Positions 1 to 7,292 are shown, numbered from the stretch's first letter. The stretch is DNA of 12,030 nt from a bacterium (GCA_030672115.1 DAOVGZ010000023.1:1-12030), one strand, 5' to 3'. The notes: a model not told the origin generated them from the letters alone. Numbers and translations are program-made.

Positions 1-599
1 CTAAAGTCTTTGAGATGAACGATGAAATTCTTACAATTGATAGTAAAATTGATGATCTTATTGATTGTTGCGATACAGTTGATAGCAAAATAGATGTTAT
101 CGATGATGAAATATTTATAGTTGATAGTAAGATTGATGATCTTATTGATTGTTGCGATACAGTTGATAGCAAAATAGATGTTATCGATGATGAAATATTT
201 ATAGTTGATAGTAAGATTGATGATTTAGCTTCATGCTGTGAAGAATTGACTCTTTTTACAGAAGAAAGCTTCAAAGAAACATGGACTGTGTTAGAAAGAA
301 TAGATTCAAAAGTCTTTGAGATGAATGATGAAATTCTTACAATTGATAGCAAAATTGATGTTATTGATGCTTGTTGCGAAACCGTAGATGCAAAAATTGA
401 TCAATTGTTTGTTGATTTCCAAGAAACATGGACAATTCTTGACGTTATAACTTCAGATACTGGTTGTTGTGATGAAATTGGAACAAGAGATCAAACTCTT
501 GATTCAAGTATTGATCCTTCTGCAGTTCTTGATGTTAATACAACAACAACATTGTCAGTAATTCAGTGGCTTAAAGCAATTTATGACAAAGTAAAATAG
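1..599 (+). CDS. Acidic heptad-repeat coiled-coil protein, 5'-truncated by window edge
   Basis: This is the C-terminal 199 or so residues of a protein whose start lies upstream. The reading frame is open to the first base, and the ATG at 15 is an internal repeat position: the same KVFEMNDEIL stretch recurs 102 residues later. The protein is built from 14-residue units of the type VDSKIDVIDDEIFI, rich in Asp/Glu. Counting from the ATG at 15, hydrophobic residues fall in an unbroken 4-3 heptad pattern over about residues 1-78 and again 93-135, which predicts a long coiled coil. Cys-Cys pairs occur at 18-19, 46-47, 74-75, 120-121 and 151-152. Two FxETWTxL motifs (residues 86-93 and 135-142) separate the rod segments. 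The last 50 residues are not repetitive and end in a short predicted helix. I do not recognise a named family. A fibre, surface or structural role is inference, and localisation cannot be judged without the N-terminus. Confidence 0.75.
   Translation, partial: KVFEMNDEILTIDSKIDDLIDCCDTVDSKIDVIDDEIFIVDSKIDDLIDCCDTVDSKIDVIDDEIFIVDSKIDDLASCCEELTLFTEESFKETWTVLERIDSKVFEMNDEILTIDSKIDVIDACCETVDAKIDQLFVDFQETWTILDVITSDTGCCDEIGTRDQTLDSSIDPSAVLDVNTTTTLSVIQWLKAIYDKVK
3..54 (+). repeat. 52-bp direct repeat, copy 1 (copy 2 at 309-360)
   Basis: This stretch matches 309-360 with only two synonymous-type mismatches (positions 20 and 44 of this copy). The copies are 306 bp (102 codons) apart and in the same frame. 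This is a second, longer repeat period laid over the 84-bp tandem units. Confidence 0.85.
51..218 (+). repeat. Two identical tandem 84-bp repeats inside the coiled-coil gene
   Basis: Bases 51-134 and 135-218 are identical by eye. The 12 bases before the first copy differ from the equivalent end of that copy by one base, and a third copy starts at 219 but diverges after six bases. Each unit encodes 28 residues, i.e. two 14-residue modules or four heptads, so gain or loss of a unit keeps both reading frame and heptad phase. Confidence 0.9.
309..360 (+). repeat. 52-bp direct repeat, copy 2 (copy 1 at 3-54)
   Basis: In-frame near-identical copy of 3-54. After position 360 the protein continues with a different module, so the copies share only this block plus the later degenerate Cys-Cys motif at the same offset. 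Confidence 0.85.
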
Positions 600-613
600 C
601 ACATAACTAATAG

Positions 614-659
614 CAAAAAGATAGCCCCGCACTTTGCAAAGTGCGGGGCTATCTTTTTG
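614..659 (+). terminator. Strong intrinsic terminator, perfect 46-bp palindrome
   Basis: The sequence lies 15 bp after the stop of the coiled-coil gene. It is a perfect inverted repeat with a GC-rich core (AGCCCCGCAC pairing with its complement), flanked by A5 on the left and T5 on the right. The RNA would fold into an uninterrupted stem with a minimal loop at TTGCAA (634-639). The A tract and T tract make it potentially active on both strands. It isolates the upstream gene from metG. Confidence 0.9.
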
Positions 660-698
660 TACAAACGAATAGATTTGTTTTATCCTGAGTAACAGTTT

Positions 699-728
699 TT
701 GGTTTGTTAAAAATAAAAAAATTATAAA
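699..728 (+). promoter_or_regulatory. Candidate sigma-70-type promoter for metG
   Basis: A TTGGTT -35-like box (699-704) and a TATAAA -10-like box (723-728) are separated by 18 bp. The -10 box ends 10 bp before the metG ATG, so a normal start site would give a leader of only a few bases. AT-rich sequence produces such matches by chance, so this is tentative. Confidence 0.35.
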
Positions 729-738
729 GATTGTTTGT

Positions 739-2688
739 ATGTCTAAAAAAAATAAATTTTATGTTACTACGCCGATTTATTATGTAACGGCAGCTCCTCA
801 TCTTGGAACGCTTTATTCAACTGTTTTGGCAGATGTTGTTTCTCGTTGGAATAAAGTTCTTGGAAAAAAAACGTTTTTTTTAACTGGCACCGATGAGCAT
901 GGACAAAAAATTGCACAAGCGGCGCAAAAAACAGGAAAAACACCAAAAGAGTTTGTTGATAGCTTTATTGATGCATACAAAGATGTTTGGAAAACATATA
1001 ACATTAGATATAATCATTTTATCCGCACTACCGATACAGCGCATGTTGCAGTTGTTCAAAATTGGATTAAAATGTTGCAAGATAAAGGTGATATTTATAA
1101 ATCTTCATATGAAGGATGGTATTGTACTCCCGATGAAGCATTTGTTTTAGAAAAAGAAGTTGAAGAAAAACCACAAGAAGGAAAAGCTCCCGCATGTCCA
1201 CAGTGCGGTAGAGAGACAACATGGGTTTCAGAAGAATGTTACTTTTTTAAACTTTCAAAATATCAAGATAAACTTCTTGAATTTTATAAAAATAATCCAG
1301 ATTTTTTTGCTCCAAAAGAACGCATGCAAGAAGTTGTTAACTTTGTAAAATCGGGACTTAAAGATTTAAGTATTTCTCGCACAACAATTTCTTGGGGTAT
1401 TCCATTTCCTGGTGATGAAAAACATGTTGCTTATGTTTGGGCTGATGCATTAAATAATTATATTTCTGCTGTTGGTTATGGACAAGCAGATAAAAAAGAT
1501 GAGTTTGATTTTTGGTGGCCAGCAGATCTTCATGTTATCGGAAAAGATATTGTTAGGTTTCATGCCGTTTATTGGCCAGCATTTTTAATGGCATCTGGAC
1601 TTGAATTGCCAAAAAAATTACTTGTTCATGGTTGGATTACGGTTGATAAACAAAAAATGTCCAAATCACTTGGAAATGTAATTGATCCAGTTGTTTTGGC
1701 AGAAAAATATGGGACTGATCCTCTTCGATATTATTTTTTACGGCAACTTGCGATTAATCAAGATGGAGATTTTAGTTTTAAAGAATTAGAACAACGAATT
1801 AATTCTGATCTTGCAAATGATCTTGGTAATTTACTCAATAGAATGGTAACGCTTGCACAAAAACATAACGTTGAAAATTTACAAGCGCCACAGTCATGGT
1901 CTGATGCTGCACAAGCGTTGCAAAAAGAGTGTGAATTAACTGTTAAAGATTTTCAAAAGCATATGAGTGGTTATTCATTTCATATGGCTCTTGCAGTGCT
2001 TTGGAAGTTTATAAATAAGATTAATGCATTTTTTCATGCGCAAGAACCGTGGAAATTAGCAAAACAAGACAAAGATTTGTTTATTCAAGTATTATCTGCA
2101 ACCGCACATAGTTTAAACGCTGTGGCGACGTTATTGTGGTCTGTGATGCCAACCAAAATGGATGATTTATTTGAAAGTTTAGGTGTAAATTTTGAGCTTG
2201 GCAAAAAATCACTTGATACATTGTTTGTATGGGATAAACAATTTACATTAAAAAAAATAGAAACACTTTTTAAAAAAATTGAACAGGAAAAAATGGCTGA
2301 ACAAAAACCAAAAGTAGAAGAAAAAAAGGTTGAAAAAAAAGTAGAAGAAAAAAAAGATCAATATATTAAAATTGATGATGTTGTAAAAGTACAGCTTGCT
2401 GTTGGAACTATTGAACAAGCGGAAGAAATAGAAGGTTCTGATAAATTATTGAAGTTGCGAGTTAATTGTGGTGATCTTGGAATGCGACAAGTTCTTGCCG
2501 GTGTTAAAAAGTTTTATAAATCGGAAGAACTTATTGGCAAACAAGGAACATTTGTTTTGAATTTAAAACCACGTAAAATGATGGGCATAGAATCTCAGGG
2601 CATGATGCTTTTTGTGCAAGATCAAGATGGTAAATTACAAATGGTTACTGTTGCAGGTCCGGTTGCTAACGGTGCACCGTTGAGATAA
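739..2688 (+). CDS. metG: Methionyl-tRNA synthetase with C-terminal tRNA-binding domain
   Basis: Cytoplasmic enzyme that charges tRNA(Met) with methionine using ATP. The class I signatures are visible: HLGT (residues 21-24, the HIGH motif) following PIYYVTAAP, and KMSKS at 306-310 followed by LGN. The zinc-knuckle insertion has C129, C153 and C156, but the usual second Cys of the first half is Asp (CTPDE). An anticodon-binding helical domain follows. Residues about 515-541 are a Lys/Glu-rich linker. Residues 544-649 are an EMAP-II/Trbp111-type OB-fold tRNA-binding domain (DKLLKLRVNCGD, then QVLAGV and KPRKMMGIESQGM), which in this family serves dimerisation and tRNA binding. The 649-residue length is normal for this two-domain form. 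The ATG at 739 places HLGT at the expected distance from the N-terminus, although no Shine-Dalgarno sequence precedes it. A heparinase-family gene follows 27 bp downstream. Confidence 0.97.
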   Translation: MSKKNKFYVTTPIYYVTAAPHLGTLYSTVLADVVSRWNKVLGKKTFFLTGTDEHGQKIAQAAQKTGKTPKEFVDSFIDAYKDVWKTYNIRYNHFIRTTDTAHVAVVQNWIKMLQDKGDIYKSSYEGWYCTPDEAFVLEKEVEEKPQEGKAPACPQCGRETTWVSEECYFFKLSKYQDKLLEFYKNNPDFFAPKERMQEVVNFVKSGLKDLSISRTTISWGIPFPGDEKHVAYVWADALNNYISAVGYGQADKKDEFDFWWPADLHVIGKDIVRFHAVYWPAFLMASGLELPKKLLVHGWITVDKQKMSKSLGNVIDPVVLAEKYGTDPLRYYFLRQLAINQDGDFSFKELEQRINSDLANDLGNLLNRMVTLAQKHNVENLQAPQSWSDAAQALQKECELTVKDFQKHMSGYSFHMALAVLWKFINKINAFFHAQEPWKLAKQDKDLFIQVLSATAHSLNAVATLLWSVMPTKMDDLFESLGVNFELGKKSLDTLFVWDKQFTLKKIETLFKKIEQEKMAEQKPKVEEKKVEKKVEEKKDQYIKIDDVVKVQLAVGTIEQAEEIEGSDKLLKLRVNCGDLGMRQVLAGVKKFYKSEELIGKQGTFVLNLKPRKMMGIESQGMMLFVQDQDGKLQMVTVAGPVANGAPLR

Positions 2689-2706
2689 ATTTTTTAAAAA
2701 TAAAAA

Positions 2707-2711
2707 AGGGG
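2707..2711 (+). promoter_or_regulatory. Shine-Dalgarno that favours the ATG at 2716
   Basis: AGGGG lies 4 bases before ATG 2716 and only 1 base before the in-frame GTG at 2713. The spacing therefore supports the ATG as the start of the heparinase-family gene, although it is short even for the ATG. Confidence 0.5.
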
Positions 2712-2715
2712 CGTG

Positions 2716-4614
2716 ATGCAACTTGGCAAGTTGATACATTATGCAAAAAGAGTAGTAGAGCTTGGGCCACGTAAAAGTTATATAGTTTTGAAAAATCGAT
2801 TTGATAAACAGCGATTTTATAAAACGTGGAAATATAAAGCTGAACATAATAGTGCAAATCATAAATGGGAAGCGATAGAAAAAAAACTATCGTTTTCTTT
2901 TTTTTTGAAAAATCTTAAAAAAAATTATTTATTATTTTTTCCTTCCATTATTGTTGAGCCGTTAGAGCAAGAAAAAAATATAAATTTTTTAGCAAATAAT
3001 TTTGTTGAAAAAACATTTAATTTTCTTGGATCTGGAAAAATAACATTTGAAAAAATGGCATGGCATGAAGATTTTCGTTTAAAAAAACAACAAGTGTGTG
3101 CAGATTATATTTTTAATAAAAATTGTTTTTATCAAAATATAATTATTAATCCTGGAAAAGATTTTTCTTTAGTTAAAGATATAAAAGTTCCTTGGGAACT
3201 TTCTCGTTGTTATCACTTTTCTGTTTTAGGAAAAGCATTTAAACAAACGAAAGATAAAATTTTTTTAGATGCTTTTGTTGAACAAATAAATGATTGGATT
3301 AAAGAAAATCGATTTATGCTTGGGGCCAATTGGGTTTGTCCAATGGAAGTTGGTATTCGTGCGATTAGCTGGATTGTTGCATTTGATTATTTTAAAGATT
3401 CAAAAGTTATAGATGAAAATTTTTGGGAAAATTTTGTTTGTAGCTTATATGATCATTTTTTTTATTTAGAACATAATTGGGAGATTTACGATTCAAAAAC
3501 ATCAAATCATTATCTTTCAGATTTAGTTGGTTATTTTTATTTATGTTTTTTCTTTTTAGATTTGCCAGGAGTTAAAGAAAAAAAAGAATGGTGTTTTCAA
3601 GAAATTGTGCATGAATTTGATAAGCAAATTTTTGATGAAGGAGCTAATTATGAGGGCTCAACAACCTATCATGTTTTGGTGGCAGAATTGTTTTATTTAT
3701 TTTTTGAGATGTGTAAAAAAAATAGTATAAAATTGCCATATTATTTTGAGGAAAAATTTTCAAAAATGTTTTCTTTTATTGATTGGTGTATGCCAAATGA
3801 TAAAAAAATTATAACTATTGGCGATAATGATTCAGGTAAAATTTTGTATCACGGAATAACAAAAAAAATTATTCAAAAATATAAACAAGAAAAAAAAGAA
3901 ATAAAAAAAGATTTTTTTGAATTTGGTTTATCGATTGTAAAAACAAAAAATGTTCATATGTCATTACGACATCATACATATAAAAAGCAACAGCCTTCAG
4001 GCCATTTTCATAATGATGCATTAAGTGTAACGCTAGCAGTAAATGGGATGTCTATTTTTGTTGATCCGGGAAGTTATTTGTATACACCATCTTCTGGATG
4101 GAGAAATGTTTTTCGATCAACGTGTATGCATAATACATTTTTTTTAGATGATAAAGAATTTATAGATTGTGATGAGCGATTATTTTTTTTAGATATTCCA
4201 GAAAAAAGTTTTTTTCAAAAATCAGATCAAAAAATAATAAAATCAGTTCATAATTTATATAAAAATAAAAATATACAAGCACACAGAGAACTTTTTTTCA
4301 ATCAAGAACAAAACGTAATAATACTGGCCGATTGGTGGCAGCGGGATAATGCTGCTAATAGTGTTTTGGGTTCATTAAAAACAAATTGGAATTTTGTAGT
4401 TGATCCTGAAATTAATCTTGTCCAAGAAAAAAATAACATATTGGTTTTTAAAAAAAAGAAAAAATTAGCAACAATGAGTTCTGAAGATTTACATTTTAAA
4501 GTAGGTTCAACTTTTTATTCTTCGGAGTACGGAAAAAAAGTTTCAACTCAGTATATTTTTTCTCAAGCAGATATAAAAATTGATCAAAAAATAATAATAA
4601 AAATTTGTTTATAA
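2716..4614 (+). CDS. Heparinase II/III-family polysaccharide lyase-like protein
   Basis: The protein is about 632 residues and has the two-domain layout of heparinase II/III proteins: an alpha/alpha-toroid N-terminal domain (about 90-350) and a beta-sandwich C-terminal domain (about 400-630). The toroid carries WELSRCYHF, CPMEVGIRAISW and NHY (N264, H265). TTYH follows with Y318. The C-terminal domain starts with the hallmark GHFHNDALS (H430, H432), then VDPGSYLYT, W-R-FRST and HNTFFLD. Family members cleave uronic-acid-containing polysaccharides by beta-elimination, using Asn, Tyr and His residues that match these positions. No signal peptide is visible. The basic N-terminus (about 1-45) resembles homologues in exopolysaccharide clusters that act inside the cell or at the membrane, but no glycosyltransferase is nearby. 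The substrate cannot be told. The gene is poorer in G+C than metG or topA, with T and A runs of 8-9 bases. It is probably cotranscribed with metG. Confidence 0.88.
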   Translation: MQLGKLIHYAKRVVELGPRKSYIVLKNRFDKQRFYKTWKYKAEHNSANHKWEAIEKKLSFSFFLKNLKKNYLLFFPSIIVEPLEQEKNINFLANNFVEKTFNFLGSGKITFEKMAWHEDFRLKKQQVCADYIFNKNCFYQNIIINPGKDFSLVKDIKVPWELSRCYHFSVLGKAFKQTKDKIFLDAFVEQINDWIKENRFMLGANWVCPMEVGIRAISWIVAFDYFKDSKVIDENFWENFVCSLYDHFFYLEHNWEIYDSKTSNHYLSDLVGYFYLCFFFLDLPGVKEKKEWCFQEIVHEFDKQIFDEGANYEGSTTYHVLVAELFYLFFEMCKKNSIKLPYYFEEKFSKMFSFIDWCMPNDKKIITIGDNDSGKILYHGITKKIIQKYKQEKKEIKKDFFEFGLSIVKTKNVHMSLRHHTYKKQQPSGHFHNDALSVTLAVNGMSIFVDPGSYLYTPSSGWRNVFRSTCMHNTFFLDDKEFIDCDERLFFLDIPEKSFFQKSDQKIIKSVHNLYKNKNIQAHRELFFNQEQNVIILADWWQRDNAANSVLGSLKTNWNFVVDPEINLVQEKNNILVFKKKKKLATMSSEDLHFKVGSTFYSSEYGKKVSTQYIFSQADIKIDQKIIIKICL

Positions 4615-4742
4615 AAAAGGGATGCTTTTTATTTTTTTTTATATATATATGTCAAGTCGTATTTCCGGTCTTAGTTTTTCATGTTGGTTGCAATAATTCA
4701 TTGAGAGGGCTTTAGGGAGAATTGGATGTTGGAAAGCGGATT
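4615..4742. other. Intergenic region between convergent genes, possible small RNA
   Basis: About 130 bp after the heparinase gene hold a T9 run and an (AT)n tract (4631-4650), then roughly 90 bp that are distinctly richer in G and C than the flanking sequence and contain no convincing gene. This block runs straight into the terminator hairpin at 4743-4786. Weak pairings exist (AATTC near 4696 with GAATT near 4721; TTTCC near 4662 with GGAAA near 4733). It may be only the 3' untranslated region of the upstream gene; a small RNA is a possibility with no family match. Confidence 0.25.
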
Positions 4743-4786
4743 AAAAAATGCCAACTTGATTGTATAAAAACAAGTTGGCATTTTTT
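4743..4786. terminator. Bidirectional intrinsic terminator between convergent genes
   Basis: A perfect 16-bp inverted repeat, AAAAAATGCCAACTTG (4743-4758) with its complement at 4771-4786, encloses a 12-base loop. T8 follows on the plus strand (4781-4788), and the A6 tract supplies U-rich RNA on the minus strand. It sits 30 bp past the stop of topA (minus strand) and about 130 bp past the heparinase gene (plus strand), so it can end both transcripts. Confidence 0.88.
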
Positions 4787-4815
4787 TTGAAAAATCAAAA
4801 GTGAATTTTAACTGT

Positions 4816-7062
4816 TTATTTTTTTATATAGCCACAATTTTTATCTGAACAAAATAAAGAAGTGTCACCTTTTTTATCTACTTTTTTTGAAAGAAATGGC
4901 AGTTTGCATTTTGGACATGCTGTTTCTTCTATATCTCCAAAAACAGCAAATTTACATTTTGGATAGTTTGAACAGCCCCAAATAACCCCTCCGCGCCATG
5001 TTCGCTTGAGAATTTCACCACCATCTTTTGGACAAAGAAAGTTAGCTTTTTCCCTGTGGACATATTTGCATTCAGGATAGCCGCTACATGCAATAAATGG
5101 GCCAAATTTACCAATTATTTCGCGTAAATTTTTTCCACATTTTGGACATGTTATATCAAGAAGTTTTGGTTTTTCTATTTCAACACATTGAATTTTATTA
5201 TCTTCGGTTCTTTCAAAATTACAGGTGAATTTGCAATCTGGGTAACCAAGGCACCCTAAAAATTCTCCTTTTTTGCCAAAACGAATACCAAGATGATTTT
5301 GCTTGCATTCGGGACAAAGAACATCAGTTTTTTGAACTTCTTTTTTCTTTTTTGTTCCTCGAAACTTTTCTAAATCTTTTTGAAAGGCGTCATAAAATTC
5401 TCTTAATGCACTGTCTCTTTCCAGTTGGCCGTTTGCAATTTTATCAAGATCTTCTTCCATATGTGCAGTGAATTTTATATCCATGATTTTAGGAAGATTT
5501 TCAGTAAGCATATTGGTGACAGTAAATCCAAGTTCTGTAGGGGTAAATCGTTTTTTCTTGTCTAATGTTACATAAGAACGAGCTTGGATAGTGCCTAAGG
5601 TTGCTGCATATGTACTTGGTCTTCCAATACCTTCTTTTTCCATTTCTTTAACAAGAGATCCTTCGGTATATTTTGCAGGAGGTTGTGTGAAATGTTGTTT
5701 TGGATCGATTTTTTCTAAGGTAATTGGATCACCAGATTTTATATTTTTTGGAATTTTAACTTTAGCATCTGTGGTTTCTTCATCAGCTTTATATACTTTT
5801 AAATAACCATCAAAAATTAGTGTTGAACCGGTTATTTTAAAGGTAAATTCTCCGCCTTGAATAGCAACTTGCCTTTGAGCATATAGTGCAGGAGTCATTT
5901 GGCATGCAACAAACCGTCTCCAAATAAGTTCATAAAGGCGTGCTGCATCACGAGGAAGATAATTTTTTACTCGTTCAGGCGTCATTGCAACATCGATGGG
6001 ACGAATTGCTTCGTGCGCATCTTGTGATTTTCCTTTTGATTTAGCATATACCTGAGATTTGGTTGGTAAATAATTTTTACCAAGTTCTTTTGAAATGAAT
6101 CCACGAACTTGTTTTATTGCAGTATCAGAAATACGTTTTGAATCGGTACGCATATATGTAATTAAGGCAACTGGTTTTGAAGGGTCAGAAAGAGGAAGAC
6201 CTTCATAAAGCTTTTGAGCAACGCTCATTGTTCTTTTTACTGTAAAACCAAGACGATTAAATGCTGCTTGTTGAAGTGTGCTTGTCATAAAAGGAGCAAA
6301 AGGATTTTTTGATCTTTTTTTATCAATAACTGAATCAACAATAAAATCTGTTTTTTTTATTGCTTTAACGACATCATCAGCAGTTTTTTTGTTTTGGATG
6401 TCGATTTTTTTCTTTTTTATGTGGGTAAGGGCAGCACTTATTTTATCAGTAAAATGTTTAAAAAGTCCTTGGATACTCCAGTATTCTTCAGGATCAAAGT
6501 CTCTAATTGCTTGTTCTCGCTCGCAAACGAGTCGCAAAGCAACCGATTGTACACGACCAGCTGAAAGTCCACGAGTAATTTTTTCCCATAAAATAGGAGA
6601 AACTTCATAACCAACCCAGCGATCAAGTACGCGTCTAGCTTGTTGAGCTGCTACCTTTTTAAGATCAACTGTTGAGGTGTTTTCGATAGCTTCTAAAATT
6701 GCTGGTTTGGTAATTTCATTAAAGGTGATACGTTGAATTTTCTTTTTATCTTTAACAACTTTTTCTATCTCTTGACCAATATGCCAGGCAATAATTTCAC
6801 CTTCTCTATCTGGATCGGGTGCAAGATAGATTGTTTCTGCTTTAGCAGCTTCTCTGCATATTTGAGCAACAACATTTTCTTTGCCATCTAGAATAATGTA
6901 TTCAATGTCTATTGAGTCATTAACGGTTACACCGAGCGTTTTTTTGGGTAAATCTTTAACGTGCCCAATTGTTGACATGATTTTAAAGTCGGTGCCAAGA
7001 AATTTTGAGATAGTTTTTATTTTTGCAGGAGATTCAACAATTAATAGTTTCTTTTTTTTCAT
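4816..7062 (-). CDS. topA: DNA topoisomerase I (type IA)
   Basis: Relaxes negatively supercoiled DNA by transient single-strand cleavage through a 5'-phosphotyrosine, and counteracts gyrase. The N-terminal TOPRIM domain has LLIVESPAK with E10, and DPDREGE with D83, D85 and E87 for Mg2+. The catalytic tyrosine is Y303 in ITYMRTDSKRIS. GRVQSVALRLVCERE and EGIGRPSTYA are further family signatures. After residue 570 come four zinc-ribbon units beginning at C583, C639, C677 and C716. The first two are complete C4 ribbons (e.g. CPKCG with CSGYPEC). The third reads CPKDGG, with Asp in place of the second Cys. The 748 residues fit the family. The ATG at 7062 puts LLIVES at the normal place. The gene stands alone on the minus strand, with a divergent operon behind it and the shared terminator at 4743-4786 ahead. 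Confidence 0.97.
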   Translation of the reverse strand: MKKKKLLIVESPAKIKTISKFLGTDFKIMSTIGHVKDLPKKTLGVTVNDSIDIEYIILDGKENVVAQICREAAKAETIYLAPDPDREGEIIAWHIGQEIEKVVKDKKKIQRITFNEITKPAILEAIENTSTVDLKKVAAQQARRVLDRWVGYEVSPILWEKITRGLSAGRVQSVALRLVCEREQAIRDFDPEEYWSIQGLFKHFTDKISAALTHIKKKKIDIQNKKTADDVVKAIKKTDFIVDSVIDKKRSKNPFAPFMTSTLQQAAFNRLGFTVKRTMSVAQKLYEGLPLSDPSKPVALITYMRTDSKRISDTAIKQVRGFISKELGKNYLPTKSQVYAKSKGKSQDAHEAIRPIDVAMTPERVKNYLPRDAARLYELIWRRFVACQMTPALYAQRQVAIQGGEFTFKITGSTLIFDGYLKVYKADEETTDAKVKIPKNIKSGDPITLEKIDPKQHFTQPPAKYTEGSLVKEMEKEGIGRPSTYAATLGTIQARSYVTLDKKKRFTPTELGFTVTNMLTENLPKIMDIKFTAHMEEDLDKIANGQLERDSALREFYDAFQKDLEKFRGTKKKKEVQKTDVLCPECKQNHLGIRFGKKGEFLGCLGYPDCKFTCNFERTEDNKIQCVEIEKPKLLDITCPKCGKNLREIIGKFGPFIACSGYPECKYVHREKANFLCPKDGGEILKRTWRGGVIWGCSNYPKCKFAVFGDIEETACPKCKLPFLSKKVDKKGDTSLFCSDKNCGYIKK

Positions 7063-7159
7063 AATTACCGTAGTTTGCTTGCCAACACTTTAAAATATAA
7101 CCGTTTTATCTGTTCTACTTTTCAACAATAAGAACTAAGTGTCGTATTGCTATAGTTTT

Positions 7160-7189
7160 ATATTAATGTAATTATTTTCAAAAAGTCAA
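7160..7189 (-). promoter_or_regulatory. topA: Candidate promoter for topA
   Basis: On the minus strand a TTGACT box (7184-7189) and a TAATAT box (7160-7165) are separated by 18 bp. This is close to the sigma-70 consensus and would give a leader of about 90 bases before topA. In AT-rich DNA the -10 match has little weight; the TTGACT match is the better part. Confidence 0.4.
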
Positions 7190-7264
7190 ATAATATTCAT
7201 TTTGTCAGATTTAAAGGTAGTGACTCTTGTGCTGGCGATGGTGATATGCTAGCTTTTTTCTATG

Positions 7265-7292
7265 TTGTTTTTTTAATTATCATATTTATAAC
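7265..7292 (+). promoter_or_regulatory. Candidate promoter for the plsC-bat operon
   Basis: A TTGTTT box (7265-7270) and a TATAAC box (7287-7292) are separated by 16 bp, placing a start site about 40 bases before the ATG at 7342. The 279-bp divergent gap holds no other recognisable feature; 7200-7260 is somewhat richer in G/C but carries no gene I can support. Confidence 0.35.

Noticed and set aside
15..17. ATG at 15 as the start of the coiled-coil gene
   Set aside because: The frame is open upstream to the window edge, and the same Met is an internal residue in the second repeat copy at 321, so the gene begins before the window.
51..218. CRISPR-like or integration-site repeat
   Set aside because: The repeats are contiguous with no spacers, lie in frame inside a coding region and encode heptads, so they are protein repeats.
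4622..4696. 24-codon hydrophobic mini-ORF after the heparinase gene
   Set aside because: The GGG before it directly abuts the ATG, so the spacing is wrong for a ribosome-binding site, and its hydrophobic start is just the T9 and (AT)n tract translated.
6278..6610. 110-codon plus-strand frame opposite topA
   Set aside because: Antisense shadow of conserved topA sequence with no family features.
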